A DNA stretch of 38,354 nucleotides from Bdellovibrionota bacterium. Lineage in GTDB: Bacteria > Bdellovibrionota > Bdellovibrionia > Bdellovibrionales > JAMPXM01. Below are positions 25,701-32,255 of the stretch, piece by piece. The notes under the pieces were generated by a model, which was not told the DNA's origin, searched no databases, and was given only the letters and a program-made list of their open reading frames with translations. The stretch covers positions 1 to 38,354 of the forward strand of contig CAUJGS010000043.1 in assembly GCA_963170185.1 (NCBI GenBank), read 5' to 3'. Every line of letters starts with the position of its first letter. Within the stretch, counting starts at the first letter, position 1. The position numbers and the translations under genes were made by a program.

Positions 25701-25931
25701 CTTGGCGGCTCGAATTAAAACCTCCGCCCGCAGATAATCATCCGCTTGAACAGAAGAAGTCTTGGAAACTTCAATGAGCTTATCTAGGGCAGCTTGCAGC
25801 TTTTGTTCATCAGCTAGACGATCGACTTCCTTGAACGTCGCTTTAAGGTCAGCTTGCGAACTCGCATCCTGAATGCCGAGTCCAATAACCGTTGAAGAAA
25901 TCAAGACGAGAACGAGCAGAGCCTTTTTCAT
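19782..25931 (-). CDS. Alpha-2-macroglobulin family protein with thioester
   Basis: This 2049-residue periplasmic or surface protein belongs to the bacterial alpha-2-macroglobulins, which trap attacking proteases after bait cleavage. It has a signal peptide (about residues 1-25, without a lipobox Cys) and a helical, repeat-like N-terminal region (about 30-330). The MG domains follow, with an MG2-type stretch YTDRSIYRPDQKVFFKVVSY near 610-640. A flexible Gly/Arg/Ala/Ser-rich segment at about 1180-1260 probably serves as bait. The A2M domain (TDANGAVGFEFQVPDSVTSW) is followed by the thioester CTEQ (C1510 to Q1513) and an alpha-toroid complement-like domain. The N-terminal region makes it longer than E. 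coli YfhM. No PBP1C gene is next to it. The ribosome binding site AGGTGAG is good. Confidence 0.94.
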   Translation of the reverse strand: MKKALLVLVLISSTVIGLGIQDASSQADLKATFKEVDRLADEQKLQAALDKLIEVSKTSSVQADDYLRAEVLIRAAKLRIGLHGYETAVRELKSEAWPKRPEGRVLVDLYYAHALMSYYQMYSWEIRGREKTVGQDKVDLKAWTTEQIGSEIGKSFDTILSSAENQAVLDKSPPAIYGDHFVKNSFPMGVRPSLRDAVTYMAVEHLRNSQYWNPEQSANSYLVKLDKTTEGFTKRIPAADDKVHPLVRIASWLGELREFHIRSGHLEAAMEARYVLYDTFHGIQTEALDRDNIRLRLKAFQERNQNQPWWARGQALLADMILQSGMPGARVDAREVALSGYQKHPSSYGGKTCESIVHEIERPEYRIMAMGVDFQGAKSPKNSLVVNFKNMKRIYFRAYRVSLEQAFKRKFSGGDPILSYEYLEFLRKGTEKPIADWDVALEPTPDYSFHRKLIAPKLPGPGAYVIESSSRADFSSSDNVIFQVRHINTNVVLSVVGGEKKGLESRVLYGDSGNPASQSEVRLYRYRWDRSPELVETKKADAHGYVSFSEPVRLNTEYWNYFLYAKKDSHESYLMEGVYFRDSYRSPDRRESLVYTDRSIYRPDQKVFFKVVSYHGEPYKAGYQAVKEGEAVNVQLRDPNYQVVATKVLKSNQFGTSSGEFTIPTGRPLGSWTVEVTGGYSGRSQIRVEEYKRPTFETTITDSVTPLRLNKPATIKGEAKYYFGLPVSSGSVRWRVTRSPRAPLWWSYYGWSWWFPPAPPQTIATGESAMRADGTFEITFTPAADERMSSDPKRAKDLSYNFSIEAGVTDEGGETRSGEKSFRIGFQNLEAQIDIESRFSVVHEKVEAKISVASLSGKPKAVSGSYKVHRLRQPNDTPLPAELSRDARLFSDRDPLADPKRGKHADDEVRSRWETDARWEVIATGWPDGEVVRAENIKTDASGVAKLNLDGFKESGVYKITFECKDELGTPVSVSRHILVAEEKNPKLQFPILLLSDKASYEVGETAKILVFSGLKSQRLTMEMYREGVRVKRDEIEVGKGSALIKVPITKTDRGGLTVLVKGLRDHQVMKQEVNLTVPWTDRELEIKYTTFRDQIRPGSKETFRITVADKKNKPLGKGEAEVLAYMYDRSLDLFGAHQYRTISSLYPTRFGALSPLWSLSTVYGQASRGSFVTKHRPSPPTADALGFYDNYGIGGPGRRGRMVPGRRANLGYSADMESAAAPMSAARSELREDSNVAQSKSFAAKELKKTKMSDATGGGPSAADQASSVQIRSEFSETAFFQPHLVTDANGAVGFEFQVPDSVTSWQVYAHAITKDIRGGTVSQETKSVKELMVRTYAPRFLREGDEAEVKVAINNAGQVPLSGDLVFEIENPLTGKSALQSFGLQAKDVKRTFRVDKSGTTTATFVLKTPRSVGQYAFKVIATAKQKGVTYSDGERKPFPVLPSRMHLAQSRFVTLKNKSSKTMTFEDLAKANDPTLINEKMVVTVDGQLFYGVLRALPYLIKYPYECTEQTLNRFLSTGIVTSLFKKYPSIQKMALEMSKRKERLERFDDVDANRRMTLEESPWLQEAQGGSSRENDDLVNVLDSRVATAERESALAKLKKMQLPSGGFPWFQGGPADKYMTLYMLLGFGRALEFQVDVPKDVVVKAWTYVKGWLDSDLEQMMRDDCCHEFITLVNFAVSQYPDASWSRGLFDDAYRKRLLDYSFGKWQRHSPLLKGYLALTLKRLKRDAEAKLVWDSVMDSAKSNDEQGTFWAQEDRSWLWYNDTIETHAFSIRALLELEPANQKLDGLVQWLFLNKKLNHWKSTRATAESIYSLAHFLDKTAALGVREEVEVDLGSQKTSFVFEPDKYTGRKNQIVIEGEKVSAKQNSRIKVSKTTPGFAFASAVWHFSTDELPKEDRGDFFQISRRYFKRENDGKEWTLKPLGEGEQIRVGDQIEVQVSIRLKHAAEYVHLRDPRAAGLEPENVRSGYRYDLGISWFEEVRDSGTNFFFSYLPVGEYTFRYRLRANMAGNFRIGPATIQSIYAPEFNAYSTGAKMKVLGAAKP

Positions 25932-25972
25932 GACTCACCTTTCCGCAGAATTACTTGGTCTAGATCTATGGT

Positions 25973-26644
25973 TCAGTTCAGAGCTTTTCTCAGTCTGGCG
26001 AAGTGGCTTTCCAAAGCGGCATCGAACTCGGAAACCTCTTTAATCACACTTTTCGCGAAGGCTTTCGTCGGCTCTACAAACTGATCGTGCATTGGCTTTA
26101 CCTGCTTGGCAAACTGACTTCTCACACCTTCTTCAGTTCTGCCTCTTTCGATGACATCGCGCCGAAGTCGACGCTCGAAACGAAGCTCCTCGGGTGTGTC
26201 AAAAAACACCAACTCATCAAACAGCGAACGAAGCCGCGGAGGATGATAGATCAAGATCCCGTCGACCAATATGATCTGACATGGAGCCATCGCATCCGCG
26301 ATTTTGGATCGCGAATGAGTGACGAAGTCATAGCGGGGAACTTGAATGGTTTTTCCGGCTTTCAGCATCGCCAAATGATCGGCCAGAAGATCAAAATCCA
26401 GACTCGATGGGTGGTCGAAGTTCACCGAACCTCCATCGAAGTCAAATCGTGCCGATTGGTCGATGTAATAAGAGTCTTGATAGAGAATCTCGCAGACGGT
26501 TCGTCCGGCCAGAGTATTCAACTTGTCCCGCAGCGCTTGAGCGAAATAAGTCTTCCCTGAGCCACTTCCGCCCGCCACTCCGACCGCGACCACTTGCGAC
26601 GGGCTTTCGCCCTTACTTGGTTTGGTAGAGTCGGTCACCCGCAT
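25973..26644 (-). CDS. udk: Uridine kinase
   Basis: This 223-residue cytosolic kinase phosphorylates uridine (and cytidine) to the monophosphate with ATP or GTP. The Walker A loop is GVAGGSGSGKT (residues 22-32), followed by the substrate region LYQDSYYID, FDHPSSLDFDLL and the lid RRLRRDVIERGRT, all typical of Udk. The N-terminus overlaps the upp gene by 32 nt in another frame, so the two are cotranscribed. In this operon it feeds nucleoside-derived uridine into UMP alongside Upp. An Asp/Ser-rich 17-residue lead before the P-loop is somewhat longer than usual. Confidence 0.94.
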   Translation of the reverse strand: MRVTDSTKPSKGESPSQVVAVGVAGGSGSGKTYFAQALRDKLNTLAGRTVCEILYQDSYYIDQSARFDFDGGSVNFDHPSSLDFDLLADHLAMLKAGKTIQVPRYDFVTHSRSKIADAMAPCQIILVDGILIYHPPRLRSLFDELVFFDTPEELRFERRLRRDVIERGRTEEGVRSQFAKQVKPMHDQFVEPTKAFAKSVIKEVSEFDAALESHFARLRKALN

Positions 26645-27257
26645 CTCCCAATCCCGGAACCAAGTAGCCTTGCTCGTTCATCTCTTTTTCGACACAGACG
26701 GCGTAGATCTTCACGTCGGGATGAGCCTCGGTGATTTTTTGAATGGCGAACTCGCTGATAAGAATCGAAAGAATTCGAATATCACCGACCTCATAGCTCT
26801 TTAGACGCTCGATCGCCGCGATCGCCGTTTCAGCGGTCGCAACCAACGGGTCACAAAGAATCGCGCGCTTGCCCTGGATATCGGTCGGCATTTTGAAATA
26901 ATACTCGACCGTGCTGTGAAGGAATTTATCACGGTAAAGACCGATGAACCCTGTCGATGCAAATGGAATCATCGAGAGCACGGCATCCAGCATCCCGTTT
27001 CCAGCTCGCATGATGGAAACCACCACTGGTGCATTCGTGATGCGCTCGACTTTGGTTTTCGCAATCGGGGTTTCGATTTCGACTTCTCGCATCTCTTTCC
27101 AGTCCCGCATCACCTCGTGAGCCAGGATTCGGCTGATCTCTTTCACAAGATCGCGAAACTCGGCGGACGACGTATTTTTGTCGCGCAAGTAGCCGAGTTT
27201 ATGCTTAAGCAACGGATGATCGATCAGTTCCAAGTTCTGAGAATACTTTTGTTTCAT
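26613..27257 (-). CDS. upp: Uracil phosphoribosyltransferase
   Basis: This 214-residue enzyme makes UMP from uracil and PRPP. It shows MRAGNGMLDAVLSMIP, GFIGLYRD and the uracil-binding C-terminal GYLVPGLGDAGDRLYQTK that defines the family. The PRPP loop reads CDPLVATAETA where most bacterial Upp proteins have a DPMLATGGS/NS-like sequence, so the loop is a variant. In the URC pathway of Lachancea kluyveri the same activity (URC6) is the entry step, which fits the position here directly after URC4. Confidence 0.92.
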   Translation of the reverse strand: MKQKYSQNLELIDHPLLKHKLGYLRDKNTSSAEFRDLVKEISRILAHEVMRDWKEMREVEIETPIAKTKVERITNAPVVVSIMRAGNGMLDAVLSMIPFASTGFIGLYRDKFLHSTVEYYFKMPTDIQGKRAILCDPLVATAETAIAAIERLKSYEVGDIRILSILISEFAIQKITEAHPDVKIYAVCVEKEMNEQGYLVPGLGDAGDRLYQTK

Positions 27258-27280
27258 GGCTTCCTACTTCAGTTTTCCAA

Positions 27281-28507
27281 TTAAAAAACGGTTCCGTCGC
27301 TCTCGATCCGAATCGGCGGGTCAGAAGAGGGACGTTTTTCTTTCGCCGCAAAACGACCGGCCCACCACGTTCCCCCCTCAAGCACCTTCGCCAAGGGAAA
27401 CTCCGCCGGAGTTTTTCCCATCGCTTTTTGCACCTCGCGACCGATGACATCTAAGAAATAGATCGTCAGAGCTCGCCACTCGATGACGAGTTCCGACTCT
27501 GGCCGCCAAGTTTTTTGAAGCTCGCTTGGGTCTTTTAGGCGAATCAGATCGCGATCAACCAAGAGCCCGCCATTTCGATACTCGGCTAGTCCCGTTAATT
27601 GTTCGACACCCGTCACCGTGAGTCCCGCATCCTGAAGTGGCTCGATCAAAGAGTATGTCAGCCACTGAGAAAGCTTATGTAACGGAATCAAAGTTCCAAG
27701 ACGAGCATGCTCCCAGACATCGCCGAGGTTGCGATGACCGTAGGGGCCTTTCGCCGTCAAACGTCCCGGCCAAATGACACCAAGCCCCTCCAACACAACG
27801 GCCAAGATGCCGGTCGCTGGAATCGTTTTTCCATGACGCTCAAGAAGTGTATCGACCATGGCGCCCGGTCTCGGCGTCGGAAAGACCGCGCGATTCTCGA
27901 CGGCCCTCGCAAGAGCATTTAAAAGCCCCAATCGGCCCTCGACTCCCACCATCGGGTTTCCATCGGAAACCTGGAAGTGTTTTTCTAAATCTGAAACCGT
28001 AAGACTCTTAAGCCCGGACGCATCAGCCTTCAACGAACGGCGATCGCCACTCATCGCGCCGGCTTCAAACATGTGAAGACTTGCAATGCCAAGCCCCTCG
28101 GAGCGACCGATGGTAACACCGGTGCCCGCCTCTTTATAAAGCCACTTTGCACCGGCACCCGCATCCAGCAAAACAGAGGTCACGACGAGGTCGACTTCCG
28201 CACGCGCTTGCTCCAACGAATCGCCACCGAAGTCCTTTCTCAGTTTTTCTTTAAACTGAGTCACTCGATCGATACCGCCTGCCCGAAAATGACCGCGACG
28301 AGAATGAAACGGGATCTTCCCATCGGGATAGTTTTTTGCGATCACCGCCATCACGTATTGAACCACGTCGGGGAGCAGATCGTCTTGAATCAAAAAATGA
28401 CCGCGACCAGCCTTCGCGTCCTCGTAGACGAGCTTTGCTCGATCGCGAATCGCCTGTGGCGTGAAGATGTAGTCGAGATCGTTTTGAGAAAGTGCGATTT
28501 CACTCAT
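27281..28507 (-). CDS. URC4: URC4/Urg3-family (DUF1688) protein of uracil catabolism
   Basis: This 408-residue protein matches the DUF1688/URC4 family by several stretches I recognise: the N-terminal FTPQAIRDRAKLVYE, PFHSRRGHFRAGGIDR, GLGIASLHMFEAGAMSG and VFPTPRPGAMVDTLLERHGK, with the C-terminal LAKVLEGGTWWAGRFAAKEKR. URC4 is required for breakdown of uracil by the URC pathway in yeast, acting after URC1; its exact chemistry is not well settled. The gene overlaps URC1 by 8 nt and is followed by upp after 23 nt, so the operon order itself supports the pathway call. Confidence 0.9.
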   Translation of the reverse strand: MSEIALSQNDLDYIFTPQAIRDRAKLVYEDAKAGRGHFLIQDDLLPDVVQYVMAVIAKNYPDGKIPFHSRRGHFRAGGIDRVTQFKEKLRKDFGGDSLEQARAEVDLVVTSVLLDAGAGAKWLYKEAGTGVTIGRSEGLGIASLHMFEAGAMSGDRRSLKADASGLKSLTVSDLEKHFQVSDGNPMVGVEGRLGLLNALARAVENRAVFPTPRPGAMVDTLLERHGKTIPATGILAVVLEGLGVIWPGRLTAKGPYGHRNLGDVWEHARLGTLIPLHKLSQWLTYSLIEPLQDAGLTVTGVEQLTGLAEYRNGGLLVDRDLIRLKDPSELQKTWRPESELVIEWRALTIYFLDVIGREVQKAMGKTPAEFPLAKVLEGGTWWAGRFAAKEKRPSSDPPIRIESDGTVF

Positions 28508-29780
28508 CGATCTTCCGACCTTTCACACTCTCCAAAGCCGATCCTTGCTTTGCTCCGTCTTTGGAGAAATATCCGGCGGCTTTCTTCGCCTCCATCTCGA
28601 CTTGCGCATCTTTTGGAATCAACTCGTCAGGGATCGAGATGCGATTCACGACCTCGATGCCGCTTTTCACAATCGCGTCGTACTTCATGTTCGACATCGA
28701 ATGCAGGTTGTGAATCTTGGTGATGCCGAAGAAGTGAAGACAATCCGGCATGAACTCCTGAAAGCGTGCGTCCTCTGTTCCCGCAACGCATTCCGTGCGA
28801 TGGAAATAGGTCGCCGCCGAATCTCCGCCTTTTTGCCGCTTACGTGCATTGTAGACCAAGAACTTCGTGACCTCTCCTAGAGCGCGGCCTTCTTTGCGGT
28901 AGTAGGCGATGAGACCAACTCCTCCGCGTTGCGCCGTGCGAGCCGCGTCTTCGATGCCATACATCAAGTAAGGACGGCACGTGCAAATATCCGAACCGAA
29001 AACATCCGAACCGTTGCACTCGTCGTGAACACGGCAAGTCAGTTCGACCTTGGGGTTTGCCAGGTCTTTTGGATCGCCGAAGATATAAACCGTCGTGCTG
29101 CCAATGGGTGGCAACCAAACTTTCAAGTCTTGCCGGGTGATAAATTCCGGATACATCCCGCCGGTTTCTTGGAAGAGAATTCGGCGAAGCTCACCTTCAT
29201 CGACACCAAGCCGTGCCGCCATTCCCGGAAGATACCAAACAGGCTCAATCGCGACTTTCGTGACTTTGATATCACCGGTATCGAGAACGATCTTACCATC
29301 TTTTTTTAGACGACCCTTCGCAATCGCCTCTGCGACTTCGGGAATCTGCAAATGAGCCTGAGTCACTGCAATCGATGGACGAATGTCATACCCTTGCTCA
29401 AAAAGCGGTTTGAAACCGATTTGCGGATCAAGCCCCCAAGGATCAAGAGAGACGATCTTCGTCGGATCCATCCACTGCGAGTAAGGTCCGATCTGTACCG
29501 GGCTTTGTGTGTTCTCTAAATCAGGGCGATGCTGCGGAGGAAATTTGCCACTGGCAATCGAAAGCGCACGGTAAACGGTGTAGCTTCCGCTGTGTGCACC
29601 GATCGCATTTCTGGCGCGCGGGTTCGTGAGGCTTGCCACGACAGGTCCCCGCTCCATTGCGGTCTTCGCGCCCCAGTTGATACTGAGTGTCTCTTTGAAC
29701 TTCAAATTGCTATGTGATGCCAAAATTAAGTGGCGATTAACGGGCTTTCCATTGGTCGCACTTGAAGACTGTTTTTCCAT
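28500..29780 (-). CDS. URC1: GTP cyclohydrolase II-like URC1 protein of uracil catabolism
   Basis: This 426-residue protein has a GTP cyclohydrolase II domain in its C-terminal half. Zinc ligands C255, C266 and C268 (C-x10-C-x-C) match the enzyme family spacing, and YYRKEGRALGE corresponds to the catalytic YHRQEGRNIG block. The N-terminal extension of about 200 residues (PRARNAIGAHSGSYTVYRAL, WGLDPQIGF) is the hallmark of URC1 rather than of RibA, which is about half this size. URC1 is thought to open the pyrimidine ring of a uridine nucleotide, in parallel with GTP ring opening. No riboflavin gene is nearby, supporting this assignment. Lies between mmsA and URC4. Confidence 0.9.
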   Translation of the reverse strand: MEKQSSSATNGKPVNRHLILASHSNLKFKETLSINWGAKTAMERGPVVASLTNPRARNAIGAHSGSYTVYRALSIASGKFPPQHRPDLENTQSPVQIGPYSQWMDPTKIVSLDPWGLDPQIGFKPLFEQGYDIRPSIAVTQAHLQIPEVAEAIAKGRLKKDGKIVLDTGDIKVTKVAIEPVWYLPGMAARLGVDEGELRRILFQETGGMYPEFITRQDLKVWLPPIGSTTVYIFGDPKDLANPKVELTCRVHDECNGSDVFGSDICTCRPYLMYGIEDAARTAQRGGVGLIAYYRKEGRALGEVTKFLVYNARKRQKGGDSAATYFHRTECVAGTEDARFQEFMPDCLHFFGITKIHNLHSMSNMKYDAIVKSGIEVVNRISIPDELIPKDAQVEMEAKKAAGYFSKDGAKQGSALESVKGRKIDE

Positions 29781-29815
29781 ACTACGTAAAACCCCTTTTT
29801 ACCCCGATTATACTT

Positions 29816-31303
29816 TTACGACATCCATGTCGAGTCCGTCTGGCGCTCCCACTTCGTCGTGACCTTTTTGATATTGCTCCAAAAATCCAAACTCTGATGA
29901 CCCGTGATGTCTCCGTGACCAAACTTCGAAGCGTTGATCCCACCAAACGAAAATGGCTCACGCGGAACAGGCACGCCGACATTGATCCCCACCATCCCCG
30001 TCGAAGCTTCACGCGCCACACGATCCGCCAGAGGACCGCTTGACGTAAATACGCTACAAGCGTTTCCGTACTCCACGCTGTTTTCGATCTTCATTGCCGA
30101 GGTTAAATCGGGAACACGAACGATGCTTAAGATCGGCCCAAAGAGTTCGATTTCCGCAGCCTCGGTGCCCGGCTGGATTCTATCGAGGACCGTCGGTCCC
30201 AACCAGTTCCCACCTTCTTTACCTTTTGGAGCTTTCGCTTTCCGACCATCGAGTAGTACCTTGGCTCCCGCTTTCTCAGCGCGATCAATGGCACCGCGAA
30301 GAAAATCGACTTGCGCCTTCGTAATCAAAGCCCCCATATCTTTTCCAAGCTCCAATGAACCCGCTCTACGAACGATACGCTCGATGTGCGGGTCAACACC
30401 CTTCGCATCGCCGACAGCCAGAAGCACAGACGCCGCCATACAGCGTTGACCAGCGCAGCCCGTGAAAGAGTCCGAAATGCCGACGCCCGTGAGTTCCGGG
30501 TTGGCATCCGGCAAGAGCACAATATGGTTTTTTGCTCCACCCAAAGCCAAAACGCGCTTTCCTAAAGCTGTGCCTCTTGTATAAACGAGTTTTGCTACTT
30601 TCGTGGAACCGACAAAACCAATCGCCTTCACCAGCGGATGATCGATCACCGCCTCGACCACTTTCGCTCCACCTTGAACGACGACAAAGAGACCTTTTGG
30701 AAGACCCGCTTCCAACAATGCGTTTGCTATGCGAATAGCCGTTAGAGGTGTCTTATCAGAGGGCTTCCAGACATAGGCATTTCCCAACGCCAATGCGATC
30801 GGTATGGTCCACATCGGAACCATGGCCGGGAAATTAAACGGCGTGATGTTGGCGACCACACCCAATGGTTCGCGACGGTACTCGCACGTCACTCCCCGAG
30901 AAATCTCGAGTCGGCCTCCGAGATCGAGATTCTGAATCGAGATTGCGAACTCTAGAACTTCGATACCCTTCATGAGCCCGGCTTTGCCTTCTTCGAAGGT
31001 TTTGCCGCTCTCCGCACTTTTTAGCGCAGAAATCTCGTCGAGATCACGAATCAGGATTTCGCGAAATTTAAACAGCACCTTCGCCCGCTCTTTTGCCGGC
31101 AGACGGCCCCACTCTTTTTGCGCTTCACTGGCAAGACGAATGGCCTTGTCGACCTGATCATGGCTTGCGATCGTGCACGAACCGATTTTGCCGCCAGTGT
31201 GAGGCGAGTGGACATCGAAACTTCCATCTGTTCCCGGAACCCATTCCCCACCAATCAAGGCGTGACCAACGAGGTTGCTAACATTTGTAGATTCGATCGA
31301 CAT
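29816..31303 (-). CDS. mmsA: CoA-acylating methylmalonate/malonate-semialdehyde dehydrogenase
   Basis: This 495-residue NAD-dependent aldehyde dehydrogenase converts methylmalonate or malonate semialdehyde plus CoA into propionyl- or acetyl-CoA and CO2. Seen motifs: NITPFNFPAMVPMWTIPIAL, the nucleotide-binding GFVGSTKVAK, and the catalytic cysteine C288 in GCAGQRCMA, the GQRCMA form typical of MmsA/IolA. AAGGAAGG precedes the ATG. As the first gene of the URC operon it probably consumes malonate semialdehyde, the three-carbon product left when the pyrimidine ring is broken, taking it to acetyl-CoA. Valine or inositol breakdown genes, other usual contexts, are absent from the window. Confidence 0.94.
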   Translation of the reverse strand: MSIESTNVSNLVGHALIGGEWVPGTDGSFDVHSPHTGGKIGSCTIASHDQVDKAIRLASEAQKEWGRLPAKERAKVLFKFREILIRDLDEISALKSAESGKTFEEGKAGLMKGIEVLEFAISIQNLDLGGRLEISRGVTCEYRREPLGVVANITPFNFPAMVPMWTIPIALALGNAYVWKPSDKTPLTAIRIANALLEAGLPKGLFVVVQGGAKVVEAVIDHPLVKAIGFVGSTKVAKLVYTRGTALGKRVLALGGAKNHIVLLPDANPELTGVGISDSFTGCAGQRCMAASVLLAVGDAKGVDPHIERIVRRAGSLELGKDMGALITKAQVDFLRGAIDRAEKAGAKVLLDGRKAKAPKGKEGGNWLGPTVLDRIQPGTEAAEIELFGPILSIVRVPDLTSAMKIENSVEYGNACSVFTSSGPLADRVAREASTGMVGINVGVPVPREPFSFGGINASKFGHGDITGHQSLDFWSNIKKVTTKWERQTDSTWMS

Positions 31304-31314
31304 CGCAGACCTTC

Positions 31315-31337
31315 CTTAAAAAACCATCTTAAAAAAC
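31315..31337. repeat. Short direct repeat upstream of mmsA
   Basis: CTTAAAAAAC occurs twice at a 13-nt period, between the divergent mmsA and EcsC genes and 12 nt from the mmsA start. It gives T-tracts on the mmsA strand and may be part of the leader or promoter. The rest of the 164-nt gap shows nothing I can assign. Confidence 0.45.
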
Positions 31338-31467
31338 ACCTAAGACGAGAGCGAAAGCAAAACGATAGGCAAAGTTCTGTCGGCAGGGAACTGTCTCGCA
31401 CACACCTAACGCACCGCGCTCGCTCGCCACTAGCGAGGCCCTAGGCAAATCGCTAAACTGCTAGGTG

Positions 31468-32238
31468 ATGAAAGACGCAACTCCCGTGGCTCAAGCGACA
31501 TCCACCGAGTCCCATTTTCCGTGGCTTCACAAAGCCACACCCGACGAGCAAGCCTTCGTTCGCGAAGCGCTGAGCTTCTTCGAAAATCCCGGCGCTGTTC
31601 ATCAGGGCTTGGCGTTTCTAGGGCGTCCGATCGAAGCAATGAGCGAAAAACTTCCGGATCGCGCGAAAAAGATTATCGAAATGAGCACGGATCGCGCTCT
31701 TAATATGGCGCTCAAGTCGGCTCTCAAACTTGAGAAATCTCCCAAGCTCCCTCACCGTCCACTGGCCGCGGCTATCGGTGGCATAGGTGGTTTTTTCGGC
31801 TGGGCCGGCCTTGCCGCCGACCTCCCGCTTACGACGGTGTTGATATTGCGTGGAATCGCCGATCAAGCCAAACAACATGGCTTTGATCTCGGCTCACGCG
31901 AAACACAGCTTGAATGCCTATCGGTTTTTGGAATGGGTGCGAGAGAATCTAGCTCCGACGACGCCATGAATTCCTCTTATTTTGCAAGTCGTGCCGCGAT
32001 TACCAAAGTCCTAGCCGACAGCTCGGCCGCGGCTTTGCAAAAACTTGTCGCTCAAATCGCGCTTCGCTTTAAAATGCGTGTTTCACAAAAAGCCCTAGCC
32101 GAAGCGATTCCTTTGGCTGGCGCTGTCGGCGGCGCGGGTATCAATTATCTCTTTATGGACTTTTTTATTAAAACAGCCGACTATCACTTCGGCATTCGCG
32201 CGCTTGAGAAAAAATACGACGACCAAGCAGCAACTTAA
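31468..32238 (+). CDS. EcsC-family protein
   Basis: This 256-residue protein belongs to the EcsC family. It has two glycine-rich amphipathic or hydrophobic stretches, AAAIGGIGGFFGWAGLAADLP followed by TTVLILRGIADQAKQHG (about residues 98-140) and AIPLAGAVGGAGINYLFMDFF (about 213-235), with GMGARESSSDDAMNSSYFASRA between. EcsC was first named from the B. subtilis ecs transporter locus but its biochemical role is unknown; many members are free-standing, as here. A GTG immediately before the ATG could serve as an alternative start, adding one residue. It precedes the ABC-F gene by 17 nt and may share its transcript. Confidence 0.85.
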   Translation: MKDATPVAQATSTESHFPWLHKATPDEQAFVREALSFFENPGAVHQGLAFLGRPIEAMSEKLPDRAKKIIEMSTDRALNMALKSALKLEKSPKLPHRPLAAAIGGIGGFFGWAGLAADLPLTTVLILRGIADQAKQHGFDLGSRETQLECLSVFGMGARESSSDDAMNSSYFASRAAITKVLADSSAAALQKLVAQIALRFKMRVSQKALAEAIPLAGAVGGAGINYLFMDFFIKTADYHFGIRALEKKYDDQAAT

Positions 32239-32255
32239 ATCGGAACGATTCTCCA

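Noticed and set aside
28500-29780. RibA riboflavin biosynthesis GTP cyclohydrolase II.
   Set aside because: The long N-terminal extension and placement between mmsA and URC4 fit URC1; no riboflavin genes are nearby.
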